Shown one piece after another: positions 35,879 through 49,400 of a DNA stretch of 64,000 nucleotides. A model generated the notes under the pieces. The model was given only the letters and a program-made list of their open reading frames with translations, had not been told where the DNA came from and ran no database searches. A program made the translations under genes and the position numbers. The stretch lies in contig CM032132.1 of assembly GCA_018894105.1 (NCBI GenBank), positions 30,245,379-30,309,378 of the forward strand, read 5' to 3'. The DNA is from Jacaranda mimosifolia (Eukaryota; Streptophyta; Magnoliopsida; Lamiales; Bignoniaceae). How positions within the stretch are numbered: position 1 is the first letter of the stretch; every line of letters begins with the position of its first letter.

Positions 35879-37937
35879 CATGTAACCTAAATTTTAGCCT
35901 AAGTGTCATGTGCCTAGTATATGTTTCTTAAGTTGGGGACTTTATTTTTCTCAATTGATGGAAAGTTTTTCAAATTATATTGTCCTTGCTATTAGTTGTT
36001 TTTGGAAGAAAGATGCTAAAAATTTCCTCCAAATTAATTTTCACTCCTCTTCCTTTGAAAGCTTTTAAAATAGAGAAAATGTGTGGGAGAAAAAGGATGT
36101 ACTTCTCTTATACATGTAGTTGGTGATCTCTCTCTCTCTCTCTCTCCCTCCTAATTGTATGAAAAATGCGAGGAGGAGAAGGAGAAGGAGAAGAAGAAAT
36201 TAAAAAGGAAAAAAAAATGACTTTGACTATTGCAAACTGATCTAAGTCTCACGACTTGTGAGATTTCTTTATTGACTACACCTTTTAGCAAGGGATAATT
36301 TTCTCAGCTGTATTTCATCTCTATTTTAAAGTTTTAAGAGAAATGAATGAGCAAAAAATTAGGTCTTGTTTGGTTATATTTTTATTTTCGGTATGTACTT
36401 CCTATATTTCCAAATTTTGAATATTGTATTTGTGTTTTTGTGTGAAAATCTAAGAGTTTTGGGATTAGTGATAGAAATATCTCATAGGATAAAGAAAAAA
36501 TAATTTTTGATCACATTTACTATCAAAAAGATTAAGTATAAGCTACGAAATAAAAATTAATTTCGTAGTTATGATTATAAAGTATAGCTCCAAATTACAG
36601 AGTGATTTTTGGTCAATTGGCATAGTTTTCACATATAAAGTATGAGATCGAAAGTTTGAACTCAGTGGACATCTGATGTGCATGTGTAAATAAAAAAATT
36701 TATAAATTTTCATAGCAAATTTAATTTTTATTTTTCATAGCAAATTTATTTTTTTTAATTTATAAGTAACAGAAACTATTAGCTCTTAATTCGTCATCTT
36801 GTTCTTTGGAAACAGATTAGCCATGATTTATCCATAAAATAAAATTAATGCATATAAAAACAGAATCACTTATGGATTGATCATATTAAGGATTAGCTAC
36901 AAGATTATCTACTTTAGAGTTGGTAAATCAATTTCGCAGCTAAAATTATGAATTTATCAACTATCGACTGGTCATAAAGAATACCTTAGTTTTTTGTATC
37001 ACTGGCCTTTTATATGAATCAGTAAAAATTGTATTAAGATGGAAAATAATTATTTAATTTTCTTGTGAATTTCATTATTATAATGACCAAAAAATTATTT
37101 AATTATCTAAATTTTATTATTTTGTAGTTATGAAATGTTGACTATGTTTATCCTACTTTAACAAAATATTTATTTTACTAATACTATTAATAAAACACCT
37201 ACCCTTTTTAGTGCATTTTTAAATAATTTACATAAAATATCCTTATTTCTTTTCTAATTTCTAATAATTAAAAGTTACTTAATAATTACCATTTATAAAT
37301 CACATATTCTATGCCTACAAGTACTATTTTACCCTAACTTCGTAATTCTTATTTACAGAAAAATAAAAACTAATACACTAAAATAACTAAAACAAATTTA
37401 AATTGTATAAAAAATAAATAAATATTATTAATATATTAAAAAAATACTATAAAAATTGTAACATATGCATTGAATGTAACAAACTAATAGCGTTTATAAT
37501 GAAAAAGTTGTAATTATAAAACAAAGACAGATAAAAATTTCCTTCCAAAAACAAATAGCAAAATCCAACTTTTTTCCTCCACTTCACAAAAACCAGAAAT
37601 CCAGCGGGCAGCGGCACATTTGATACTTTTCGGTGAAATTTGGATTAAGTGTGTCAAATTATGAATTAATTGCTAGATCCACATTTTAAAATATTATTAT
37701 TAGTAGTACTATAATTTTTTTTTCATATTATCTTTGTTTTTCAATCTACAGCTTTACTTCCCAAACCCAAATACCCAATTATACTGTCAATCTCTCTCAT
37801 CCCTGCATTCTCTGTGAATCAACATCTGAGCTTGAGAGAAATCCCGTATTCCATGAATGTAGAAAATCCCTGATAATCCTTTTTATCTGCAAATAGTTTG
37901 AAGATTATTTTTGGTATTTGCAGAAAAGTCAGAAAAA
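35879..37937. other. Intergenic region and presumed promoter/5' UTR of the VPS20 gene
   Basis: No gene. Includes (CT)n at 36127-36147, a GGAGAA run just after it, and AT-rich sequence. From about 37740 the base composition changes to a pyrimidine-rich stretch, probably the 5' UTR. No clear TATA box could be chosen. Confidence 0.5.
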
Positions 37938-40900
37938 ATGGGTAACGTTTTCGTGAAAAAACCAAAGATCACGGAAGTAGACAAAGCCATTCTTTCCCTC
38001 AAAACTCAGAGGCGTAAGCTTGCTCAATACCAGCAGCAGGTTGCCTTTTTCTCCAGAAGACATTATTTTTGAATTTTATGTTCTTAGTTCAATTCTTGTG
38101 GGTTTTTGTAGAATTCTTGATTCCTGATGGATTTTCAATGTAAATTTTGAATCTTTGTGTTGCTCTGCAAACCCATGGTCTACGTTATATGATAAATCAG
38201 TGCAAAGAAAGGGGATAGAAGAATGGACGTTGGGAATATATATATATATATATATTTATGTCTGTGTTCCATTATCAGTGGGGATATTAATTGGTAATTG
38301 GGTGCTATTAATTCATAATTGTCTTCCAAAGGGAATATGAACCATATGCTGGTTGAATTTTACGTTTGATTGAATTTTATTATAATTCCTTTTTTTCTAT
38401 CTTTATTTCATGCGATTAGTATAGTATGGCTTAAACGGGGATACCGTATTATATGCTGATTGCTTCACATGAATCTGGAAATGGCTTTCTTTGAATTGTA
38501 GTTCAGTGGTTTAGTTGTTAGTTGTTACTTTTATGTTTTTCTTTTTCTTTTGTTCTTTTTCGTATGATTATAGCAGTTCTATTAAAGTACAGTTTTCTGC
38601 ATTTGCTTGGGCGTTTATCTCCATGTTTCGTTTTAGAACAGAAAAATGTTGGCATTATCAATGTGATCTGCCTTTATAGGACCATACCTGCTGATTGGTA
38701 TTATGTTCTTCTCTCTGATAGTGAAGAAAAATGTGTGTTTCATTTAACGTCAGGCTCCAATCCAAAAGCCTAGGAAAGAAGGCTTGTCGGAGGAATGCCT
38801 TCTGCTTTTAATTGGGAGGAACACTAGTTCTAGGTTAATGTTTTCTTCTTTTTTTCTTTTCTTCTTTCACGAGATTGTTCCCAAGCCAATTCATTTTCAG
38901 AAATCTAAACTTGGTTTATTAGCAAACTGTACTACTCAACAACACCATATGGTTATAGCATGGAACCTCAATGGATCAGTTCATATTTGACATGATTCAC
39001 GAAATTGAACCAATCACGAACTAAGGCCTAAGGTTTTCATGTTAAGGAAAGGAATTCTTTTTTATTAAATGATGCACAAAATTGATTTCTCTGAAATTTT
39101 ATATAACTTGCTTGCTGGGGATTGCCAATGACTAGTCATCATGGAGCACCAGTTCCAGAGAATCTAGCATATTATAAAAGGGGATTTTTCAATCATATAT
39201 CAGGCGGCACTATTTATCAATCTTCCAGTTTGGGCAGAAACATATTGGTGTAAGTCTTTTCCATAGACATTTGGTAACTGAATAATAACTTGGATATCCA
39301 TAGTTGGACTTTCTTCTTAAAGGGTCCTGTACTTTCATAAAATCACTTTATTGCGAGATGTATCCATCTTACATTGATTGCATGACGCATCTCACATTGA
39401 ATTTTTTGCTGCTGCTTACCATTACAACTCTGTTAGAGGGCTCTGTCAAGTCCTGCTTGACTTTCCTGATAACTTCCTGACAAAGTTAACATTCTTGCAT
39501 AACTTTTTTGTCATTGTTCAGCCTAATAGTGTTAAAAGGAAGGTGCTTCACACCACTGTACTAATAGGAAAGAGAATCCATGAATTTGCTCCTGAGAAAG
39601 CGAATTTTAGATAGGAAGATAGAGTATGTGCATCTATAAGTTCACATCAGTTCCTGGTGCCAGTCAATCAAGATTCGCCATCAGAGCGACATCTTCCATG
39701 ACTGGCTTCTTGATGTTCGCTGTACCAAACCCCGGGTACAAGATCAATGCATTATCACAAGATACATTCTAATACCACTACAACAAAACCGTTAAGACTC
39801 TTATTCTATTCTTTCTAGGCACTACAGTATTCAATTAATACTCCATAGTGCTCTTTTAAAACATCAATATGTGTCCATCATTACTTAAGCCTTTCCCCAC
39901 CTTTTAAGTATCTAGTATAACATGAAAGGTTGTTGGCAGTTGATCTTATCTTTAACATGTAAACAACAATGAACAATCTGTTCTTCTCTGTTTTTCTTTC
40001 CATTACCTTTTCTTTTATCAATTTAGTGAAACAAATCAATTAAATTTGCTAGAACTTGTATTCCTTTATTTAACACTACTGGGCTCACCTTCTATAAGTT
40101 AACCAAAGCTTCAATTTTTAAATAAGGCAAAACATGAGATTCATCTTTTATAAATCAACCATTGCCACAAATGCTGTGCTCTCAATCCAGTTTTCAATGT
40201 TTAAATGCTTCCATGTAAGCAAACTGTCCTGATTCTGTGTTTAGTTTTCTATGTATAGATGCTTCCATGTAAGCAAGCTGTCCTGATTTTATGTGTAATT
40301 CCGATATTGAATACTAAATAAAACTATATTTATTGGTGTTGGTCTGTTAGTGCTTATTGTTGATGACAATATGCAGTACTTTTTCATTTAGTTTTTCTGG
40401 CTCTAGCAAAGATAAATAGATATGGCATTCCATCAACAAGATTCCTGAACTGGTTGTATATGGATAATTCTGTATGAGGAGTTAATGTCAGGCATTGTAG
40501 TATACACAGATCTGCAATCTGCTCCTTGTTATTTATGAGGCTCGTCTTTTATTGGACACCTGGATTGATAGTAAACAACTCAACTTTATTATGTAAAAGA
40601 CATATATCTTTAGAAATCCAGTTTCTTCCACTTTCAGCACTAAGTTTCTGGCTTATCAAAATTGCATAAAATTTTATGATTCCGTATAGCATGAATAACT
40701 ACCACTGTATTGTGGCAATGCCCTTATATTAATGTTTACATCTACTGCTTTCAGCTAGGGGCTGTTATTGAAGCTGAGAAGCAAGCTGCAAAAGACTTGC
40801 TTCGTGAAAAAAAGAAAGATAGAGCATTGTTAGCGTTGAAGAAGAAGAAGGTTCAAGAAGACCTATTGAAGCAAGTTGATGGTTGGCTTATCAATGTTGA

Positions 40901-43106
40901 GCAGCAAGTAGGTTTACTACTTTAATCAAATTCTCTTCACAGCTCTGTTTTCTTTTAGATATCTTCACTTGTTCCTTTTAAATGTTCCTCTCGTTTCTTG
41001 TATCTATGAGATTTCTTGGTAGTTGAGAATGCAATTTGCTTCAGTTGGCAGATGTTGAACTGGCAAGCAAGCAAAAAGCAGTATTTGAGAGTTTGAAGGC
41101 TGGAAATAATGCAGTTAAAGCAATACAAAGTGAGATAAATCTGGATGATGTTCAAAAGCTAATGGATGACACTGCTGAGGCTAAAGCTTATCAAGATGTG
41201 AGTTTCTTATTTTTGTTCCCCAGTTCTCTGTTAGATTAGATATGCCCTGATGTTAGTAATATTACTTGCTACACAGCATATTTCCATTTTGATGGGAACA
41301 CAAAGTATTGGCATCATGATTTGTTAATTTCATCAGTTCTGGTATCCAGAATGACCTGTATCCCTTAATTAATGTGCCTGCTTGAGCCACTTGTATCGTT
41401 CTTGTTTGAACAGAAATCTAATAATATGATATATAGAGTTTTTAGTGTTGAACCAATGATTTTCTCTTATGGTTGATCAGTAATTTTTTTTCCTCCTTTG
41501 GATAAGTTTGAAAACGTGGAGAATATTGAGTGTGAGTCACCTGCCATTGCACACAATACGTACTAAATCTTTATGCTTATATCATGTTGAGCAAGAGATG
41601 TTCAGGTTATGCTCCCTGAGCAAGATAGCAATTGGTTTGTCCTAAATCTTCTTACTTTTCTTGGGTTAGAAGTTCTAGATTCATTTTCATGGGTTGGCTA
41701 TATATCAAACATGTAGAGACATTTGTGAATCAATTGGTGCTCCTTGAGCAAGATAACGATCAGCTTGTACTAAATCTTTTCCTTTTCTAGGTTTTACCAA
41801 CCCTGATAGGCTTACGTCTGCATTATATAGATTATTATCAGCACATATTATGGTAACAATGTACCTTTACACACAAATGTTTCTAAGACAGTCAAATTTC
41901 TTCCAAATTCTACATGTTACCTTTCTTCTTCTTATGAACTGATTGTACATTCCAAACCTAAGGCAGGATTTGTCAATCTAGGAATGAAGAAATTGAGATT
42001 ATAAATTAGCATTCAGTTGAATTTTCGATGTTTGCCATTAATTTGCAATTTAACATGATGAACACGTCATTGCCTTTAAAATCATTTATACCTCTAGTTA
42101 TTAACCAGAAGTCTGTTCTTGTTCAGGAAATTAATGCCATTTTGGGAGAGAAACTATCAGCTGAAGATGAAGAGGACATTTTAGCAGAATTCAAGGATCT
42201 AGAGACTCAGGTCTGTTTTCTATTTTTCATGCCATTATCTCCTATAACAGCTTCATGTTTCTGTTTGGATTGATGTTTCTATCGTATGATTGTTATTTAT
42301 ACTTGATATGTCAGATGTTTCTATCTTATGATTGTTCTTTATACTTGATATGTTGTTTCATTTCTTCTAAAGCACGTTGGTCCATGGTCATTTCTGTTTA
42401 TTGCTTCGTGATTTCTAGGGCTTACCCTTAATGTTGTTGTACATTGGCGTTGTTGTGTAGTGATAAAATCCCACTATAATCAGATACTAAACATGGTGTG
42501 TCCACTTGATCTATAATGCAAAGTAAAATATTGCTCTCCATTAAAAGGTTTCTTGTTTTGTACAGATGACCCTTCAAGATCTGCCCAAAGTTCCGTCTAC
42601 AACGCCATCTGCTCAAGAACAAGAAGACAAGCTGGATCTTCCTGATGTGCCGACCAAAGCGCCCACCATTGCAGAGGCAATGGCCGAATCATCTGGAATT
42701 TCTGAGCATAAAAGAGGTCTCTCTCCCCCTCCCCCCTCTCACACACACACAAACGCACATGCATGCGCGCAGCATCCCACAACCGCATAATGCAGCACAT
42801 GCAGAATTTAGGTTGGCCCAGTTAAATGAACCTGTTTATGTCCATTATGTTGCTTGAAAATACCACTATATTTTGCTTTGGATCTTCCAAAATCGTTCCC
42901 ACTGAAGATTCAGACCTATTTTTTCTGATCCTTTGAGGAAAAGATTCATTCTCATTCCTACCTCATTTAAAAGTTGTTTTCTCCAATTCGTACTCCCTTT
43001 CCCCGATTATCGCAGCGAGATTCTTTTTCTTTGATTACTCTTCCTAAACTTGATGTTTAATTGTCCAAATTTAAATGCAGTTCTGGAGGAACCATTGCCT
43101 GCCTGA
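37938..43106 (+). CDS. VPS20: VPS20/CHMP6-like ESCRT-III subunit, six exons, 222 aa
   Basis: Exons 37938-38039, 40755-40907, 41045-41197, 42127-42210, 42566-42716 and 43081-43106. All introns are GT-AG and the frame is kept throughout. The product starts MGNVFVKK, with glycine 2 as the N-myristoylation site of this family. It then has the basic first helices ([31 protein letters not shown]) and the Snf7 core ('[20 protein letters not shown]'; '[20 protein letters not shown]'). An acidic helix follows ('[12 protein letters not shown]'), then '[11 protein letters not shown]', which resembles the MIT-interacting motif. It ends VLEEPLPA. In yeast and animals VPS20/CHMP6 links ESCRT-II to ESCRT-III polymer assembly on late endosomes. 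Length matches the Arabidopsis VPS20 proteins (about 216-219 aa). Intron 1 is unusually long at 2.7 kb. Confidence 0.95.
40205..40296 (+). repeat. Tandem duplication in VPS20 intron 1
   Basis: 'atgcttccatgtaagcaa' and the following ~18 bases occur at 40205 and 40259 (period 54). Confidence 0.7.
41610..41785 (+). repeat. Diverged duplication in VPS20 intron 3
   Basis: 'gctccctgagcaagata' at 41611 and 'gctccttgagcaagata' at 41739, each followed by '...taaatctt' (period about 128). Confidence 0.55.
42272..42355 (+). repeat. 42 bp tandem duplication in VPS20 intron 4
   Basis: 'gatgtttctatcgtatgatt' and the following bases are repeated from 42314 with three or four changes. Confidence 0.8.
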
Positions 43107-44646
43107 TCTGGAGGGTGTTCTGCTAGCTCCCCTCAAACTCCATTAAAGTATGAAAAAAATTTCAAGTAACAAAGGATTTCATGTGCCTTCTTCTTGCCAG
43201 TGTTACTCACTGTAATTTTACATTGTGATGTTTGGATTTAGTCTTGAATAGATTCAACATAGTTGTGCATTATATGTCCATGTTTTGAGATGAAAAATAT
43301 TTTCATCTTGTGTACAGTTGTGTTTTATTTTCATTGATAACATTATGTAATTACTGCTAAATATACGCAACAAATTCTTTTCCCTTTGTATTATCAAATA
43401 AGAATCTGATGCTACCTAAACGATTTGTGCTAAAAATTGTTGGAAATATGATCTTGTTTTTATGTAATTAGATCAAGTTTATGACAGGAAGGAAGAAAGC
43501 AAATTACATATCATTCTTTTGGTTAACCTGTGTATATCAATGCTCTTGGAGGCCTTGCTAGCTTGTCCAAAAATATTTTCTGTCAAGGATAAAGAGACAG
43601 ATATAATACAATGAGGTCTCGTTTGATGGCTCTTATTGTGATGAACTTTCTTGACCTTTCGGCACTGATCAAAAGTCCATAAAAATCTCCAACATTTTTG
43701 GTCTTGAATCCTAAATGTGTTTTCAGCTATTTCCTCTTATTTCTCTCCAATTTTAACAAGCAGGCATGCCAGCTAGACGCTAAAGATGCTAAATTGCTAT
43801 TGACAATTATAACATGAAAATTTTAGCTTTTGTCTTTCAATGTCAATATCAGTCCTAAAAAGAATAATTTGTTGATGAAGAGAACTACTCAAATAGGATA
43901 GAATTAATATTTTTCAATGTAAGAAAATTAATTGAATAAAAGGAAAATTAAATATTTCTTTTTCCATACTAAATTTATGACTTTTTTCGGTATTAAATTT
44001 ATGACTTTTTCTGGGACATAAAATTTCTTTAAATACAAATTTATTCAACAAAAATGCCCTCTGAAAATATTGATCCGGTGTCATAAATTTGAATACTAAC
44101 TTTTAGGATAATTTATAAACATGCTCAACACTAAAATAGATGCATTTTTCAAGGAGATTTTTAACCATTCCCTGCATAACAATTCTTAAGCCATGCAATG
44201 CAATTAAACTTTCACCAACCGCTGTGGCATTTCATTTAATTCATAGAATACTTTCAGGCTGATAGCTTAGCTCTTGACCACTTGAGCAGAAACATTTTAT
44301 GACAATGTAAACTGATTCATACCTTACTCTCAAAGCCCTAAGGACATTCAGCATCATTGTATGCATGCATGAAATTCTCGAATAACCAATAGTTCAAAGC
44401 AAATAATGTCATTCAGGAAAGAAAGGGGAGGCCAAATTTGGCAAAACATAGACACATCTAAGTATTTGCATTTGAAAGCCGTGATCTTGCAGCCAAAAGC
44501 GGCCTGAACTGGCCATATACTTTTGAAATTGTTATGAAAAGAGCCAAATCTGTGCCTTCTAATATGCAAGGGAAGACTTCACTTTTTGGTAGTAATATAT
44601 TGACAAATCAATGAGCCTTTGAGCCTGAGCCTTAGGCCTCACTCAG
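43107..44646. other. Convergent intergenic space: 3' UTRs of both genes
   Basis: The VPS20 gene (+) and the SLOG-like gene (-) end toward each other 1.5 kb apart. Nothing else coding is visible. T-rich and AATAA-like sequences near 43330-43420 may serve polyadenylation. Confidence 0.5.
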
Positions 44647-46360
44647 TCAATCCAGATAAAACAGAGTAACAATCTTCCGCATATTCTTTGCTTCTTGACA
44701 CGTTTCCATGAGCAACTTACTGTCATGAAAGGCAAAACAAATGACCTGCTTTACTTGTGAGATGATGTCCATGTTGCACAGCCTGCATTTCACCACAAAC
44801 AAGTATGTTAAGTAATCTCACAGTAACCATGAGGCCAACTAGGCACTACCTAGATATAATTAGCCGCATGGGAATTAAAAATTTACAAAATATTAAGCAA
44901 TTGTATGAATTTTGCCATTAAAATAAGTAAATAATGGTATAAATTTTTAGTTAAAATAAGTGATATGAAATTGGGAAAAGGAAGATTCGCTTCCTTCAGA
45001 AGCAGCGGGAGGATGTAACAGGCTTGTAAAACTTGTTATCAAAAGCTGGATTTAGTGTCCAGAACTGGTTTCCTTAAATTACATTCTAGCATTTCTGGAT
45101 CGCCTATATCCTTTCTGATTCGCTGTCTAAATGGCAGATACCAACGAAAAGGTAACAATACCTTTAAATGCCGGTGAAGAGACTTGATGTCTGAGCAAAG
45201 TGAAATTTTGAATTTTTATCACCAATAATTCACATTTTTTAGCTATGATATGTTGGATATGATGCAGCAAGGATTAATAACAGCACTTTGCCTAACCCGA
45301 ATATAAAATGTAGTCATATATTTTGATATATTTTTTCTTAATATGTGCTAGATTCAATGCCAGAAACTATGAGGAACATCCATGTAAAAGAAGTGCTACC
45401 TGCTGGCCTCTATCAATGGAAGATTATCATTCTGAGGCTTCTCTATTATATTCTGCACCTGTAAACCCAAGAAAAAAATGCATATTAGGATTTAAAAACT
45501 AACTTCTTTACTGCCCTTTAATCAAATGAAAGATACAGTACTGTTGATCTTTATCTCCTAGGATTTCTTCCCAACCCAACCACTATTATCTTACAAATAA
45601 AATAATAAGGTAATTGAGACCAACTTGGGAACTATACTGAATAAAAGAAAGTCATATATCAGAGAATACTCGACAGTAGTCATTAAATTAAGAAAACCAA
45701 ATAACTTGATTACAAAATATGAATCAATCAAAATTAAAACAATAATACAACTAACGTTTAAATGTCAACACCACAGAAGCAATTGCATTTGTTCGGTCAT
45801 TATCAGTTTGTCATGATACTGGCATTTCTCAATATATTACATGTTTGAAGATTTTAACCATGACATTTATATATTTCAACAATTCAATGAAGGTACTATC
45901 TGTACTTGCAAAGAGGGAAGTGACGATGAAAGGAAACAGATTCAATTATCTAAAACATATAGTGAAGAGAAACGAATCATAACATCAGTTAAGTTAAATC
46001 TACAAGTATATATTGTTCATTTATACCAGAGCATTTTTAGCACCACCTCCATCTTCTTTCTTTGTAAAGAGAGTAAAATAAGTGAGCAAAATATATATGC
46101 ATAAAATGTAACAATCATGCATACTCATGATTTATTTGATAGATGGGAATTGATGTCAAAAACCAAAAGATTTGGCTACATGTCGTGGAAGCAAATTTCA
46201 AAAGGTATGGGTGCAAACTTGTAACAGAAGATAATAAAAATGTTGTTTCTCCATCAAGGAAACAGGAAATCTTTTGGTGAAGTAATCTTCCTTCACCACT
46301 GCAAATGATACTTTGTGAAGATTATTTTGGACTCTAATTAGAAGACTTGAGCACTAAGAC

Positions 46361-46407
<47 letters not shown>

Positions 46408-49400
46408 TAGTAGAATAAAGTTAAAATATCGAGGATAAAACCCTCTGCACATCGAACAGGCAGCCCAACCTTTCTACATTCATGACAAATCAAATGACTC
46501 AAGATTCAGATTGCAAGTCAATTTCTAGAGTGTAAATCCTTATTCAGTCTCATCAAAAGGCTAGGTTATGTCTTAGTCCACAACTCTTAAGCACTCTCTC
46601 ACTCAAGGAAATTAATGCTCCTTCTTCCTCCACACTTATAAAAAGGAAAAGCAAAAAACTTTGTTCCTCCATAAAAATAAAAGAAATATCAGTTAATAAT
46701 CATGGACCATATCAAATTTAACATTCAAGACATCTTGATCCAGTTCTTACTTTAGAAAGTAACTCTTGGCTCTCTGGAGGTTGCTTTTTCAAGCTTTGCG
46801 GCAATATCACAGTCAGCAGCTCTGGTTTTTCAGCACGAAGAGCTCCTCTGATGACAGCAGAATTAGTACCCGATGCTCCTGATGTGAAGATATGGTTATT
46901 CTGCAAAAAAACCAACACAGCATTCAAAATAAGAATTTATCAGGGGCGTGCATTTGAGAATTTTTCATGGCATATGAGAAAGAAATGAAGGCTATAAGCA
47001 TCATATAACGGGCAAGTCACTACATAAAACTAAATGTTGGACGAACTTTAAATTGTGAGACATACAGTTATGACCAGTGCATAGCTGAGAATCTCAATGA
47101 GTTCTTGGTGCATGAACCCCATGTTTCTTGTCCCAAAAAAGCCGATTGCTCTGGGACCTTGTTGTTGAATTGCTAGTAACTCCTAACAAGGGCAACAAAA
47201 ATAAACAATTGATTGTTACATGTTATACATATTGAGAAATTTACCAGCCAACAGCACACAAAAATCCTAATCTGCTAGGTATTCGGCACAAGGCTTGAAC
47301 CTCTCAATAGGTGATTGCAAACTCATGGCATTGTGACACAATGCCAAACAAATAAATGTTTATATATAAAGAAATACACTATATTTTTATTTGATTTAAG
47401 ATAATTGTAACTCTGTGTATGAAAAATGAATACCCAGGTTCATTCATTTTATTAACACAATTAACAATTTCTGACAATTTCTGGGTCAGTGTGAGAATTG
47501 AAAATTTCTTTTAGGGACCTTAATATGTCAATTGTGTGACAATGGCTCTACATAAATTTCTTATAGAACTCGGAGAGTTGAATAAGTGCAAAACTTATGT
47601 GAATAAATACACATAGACCTGGCAACTCTACAGTCATCCACTGCTTGTATTTTCACGCTACACTAATGGCCACCCCTCTTGCTATACACCATTCCTCTTC
47701 CACTTATCAATGGTGTTGCACTGTCCAGACACATGAACACTATATTCTTTATCCACACAAGAAGCAGCTGACTAAGGAGATGGGGGAGAGATGGAGAACA
47801 AGAAAGAGAGAAGTGAGAAAAGAGAACACTCAAGGCAGAACTATTTCGTTGTGTCGAGTGACAAATGGTCCACGAATTCTTCCTCAAATCTTCAGCTTAG
47901 TCCCACTTATTCACCTTCAGGACTCAACCTTGGGTCTATGGGGTTGATTTGTAGAATTCGGAGTAGCATTTTATGATATTAAATGCTACTAGTTGATCAC
48001 TAGTTTTCATTACTTATGATGAGTATCGCACTCTCAGTCCTATATTCTTTTGCAAATCTGGACAAAGTCTTTGCTATATATAGCATCAACTCTTCGAAAA
48101 TACTTAGATATCATAAATATGCAAATGGTTTAAGTTAATTACAAAAACAAAAACATGTGGTTCTGAAGCACGATATGATTAATTCAATGAATAATCAAAG
48201 TTTAGCCGCGTGAAGTAATTTTGTCCTGCATGCGTAAAAAATGTGCATTGATCATTGAAAATCCTTGTTGGATTATTGATTGTTATTATTTCGGCTCATT
48301 GACGTTTGGAGGCTGTGACAGCCTCAGGCTTGCCATATTGGTTGGTCATCACTTCAAGGTTTCCTCAGCATACACGGAGCATATCATGGGGATAGAATCA
48401 TATAGGTTAGATTAACACTCAGGTATGTCAGTTTTATAAGCAAGCTCGCTCCTTGCATTTGGTTGGTAAGGCATCTAATAGAAAACAGCATTCATAATGT
48501 GGTTATCAACAAAAAAAGTGTATCCTTCATTATGATGTGTTTCATGACGTTGATACACTGATCTATTGTTTCTTCAACAATTACATTTTAGCCATGTTCT
48601 GAAAACAAAGACACTCATGCACAACGAGCTTATTGAGCCTTTTACTTACATTTTAAAATCCATAGGTTCAAAATCCATAGTGATTCAGAGGAGAATCCTC
48701 AGAATGATGTATCAGAAGTTCTCATTCTCAAAGCTACAAATGAGCTGGATCTCAAAATGATATTAGGTTTTACCCTTGAAAGTTTAATTTGGTTTTAATT
48801 TGTTGCATAGAGGTTAAATGCAAAAGGCAATACGAGGCACCAAGGCCTCTAGTGCTCAAAGCGAGAGGCACTAACCTTTTTGAAGCAAGGCACTCAAATG
48901 AGAATTTATAAGATATGATATATATGTAATAAACTCTGGTCTAGCGGGAGATCCTAGAAGATGTGCAACAAATACAACATGATAAAATCAAACTCAAGGT
49001 ACTCAACCAAGTCTAAAATATAATAAGTGCAAGTCACAAACAAAGTCTTAAAAGAAAAACTAAAAATAATCAAATATCTATATTTTTCAACCAAATATCA
49101 AGCCACAAAAGATAATCTTAAGTTCTAATTACCTAAATCATCATCATCAACATCACCCTTCGCTACCACTTTTGTTACCCTATTAGGGCTTTTCCCATTT
49201 AACGCTTTTGTTACTTTGTTCAGATCTTTCTCATTTTTCATTTTGTCTCCTATTTGTGCTTTTTATCATTGGAAGTCTCCAATTTCAGAGAGGTGCGCCT
49301 TCCCAGCGCCTCTTGCCTCTAAAAAAGGTAAGAAAGGCGATTCTCCCTCGCCCCTATCGCATCTCGCCTAGGCGACCAAGTTAAGAGCTTTTAACAATTT

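Noticed and set aside
42597..42857. Frames overlapping VPS20 exon 5
   Set aside because: Shadows of the exon in other frames, plus intronic sequence with a short CA-rich stretch.
46363..46406. Regular repeat considered as a possible array
   Set aside because: A dinucleotide microsatellite; no spacers.
47645..47976. Overlapping frames on both strands in intron 2 of the SLOG-like gene
   Set aside because: No family motif, and the region lies inside a well-supported intron.
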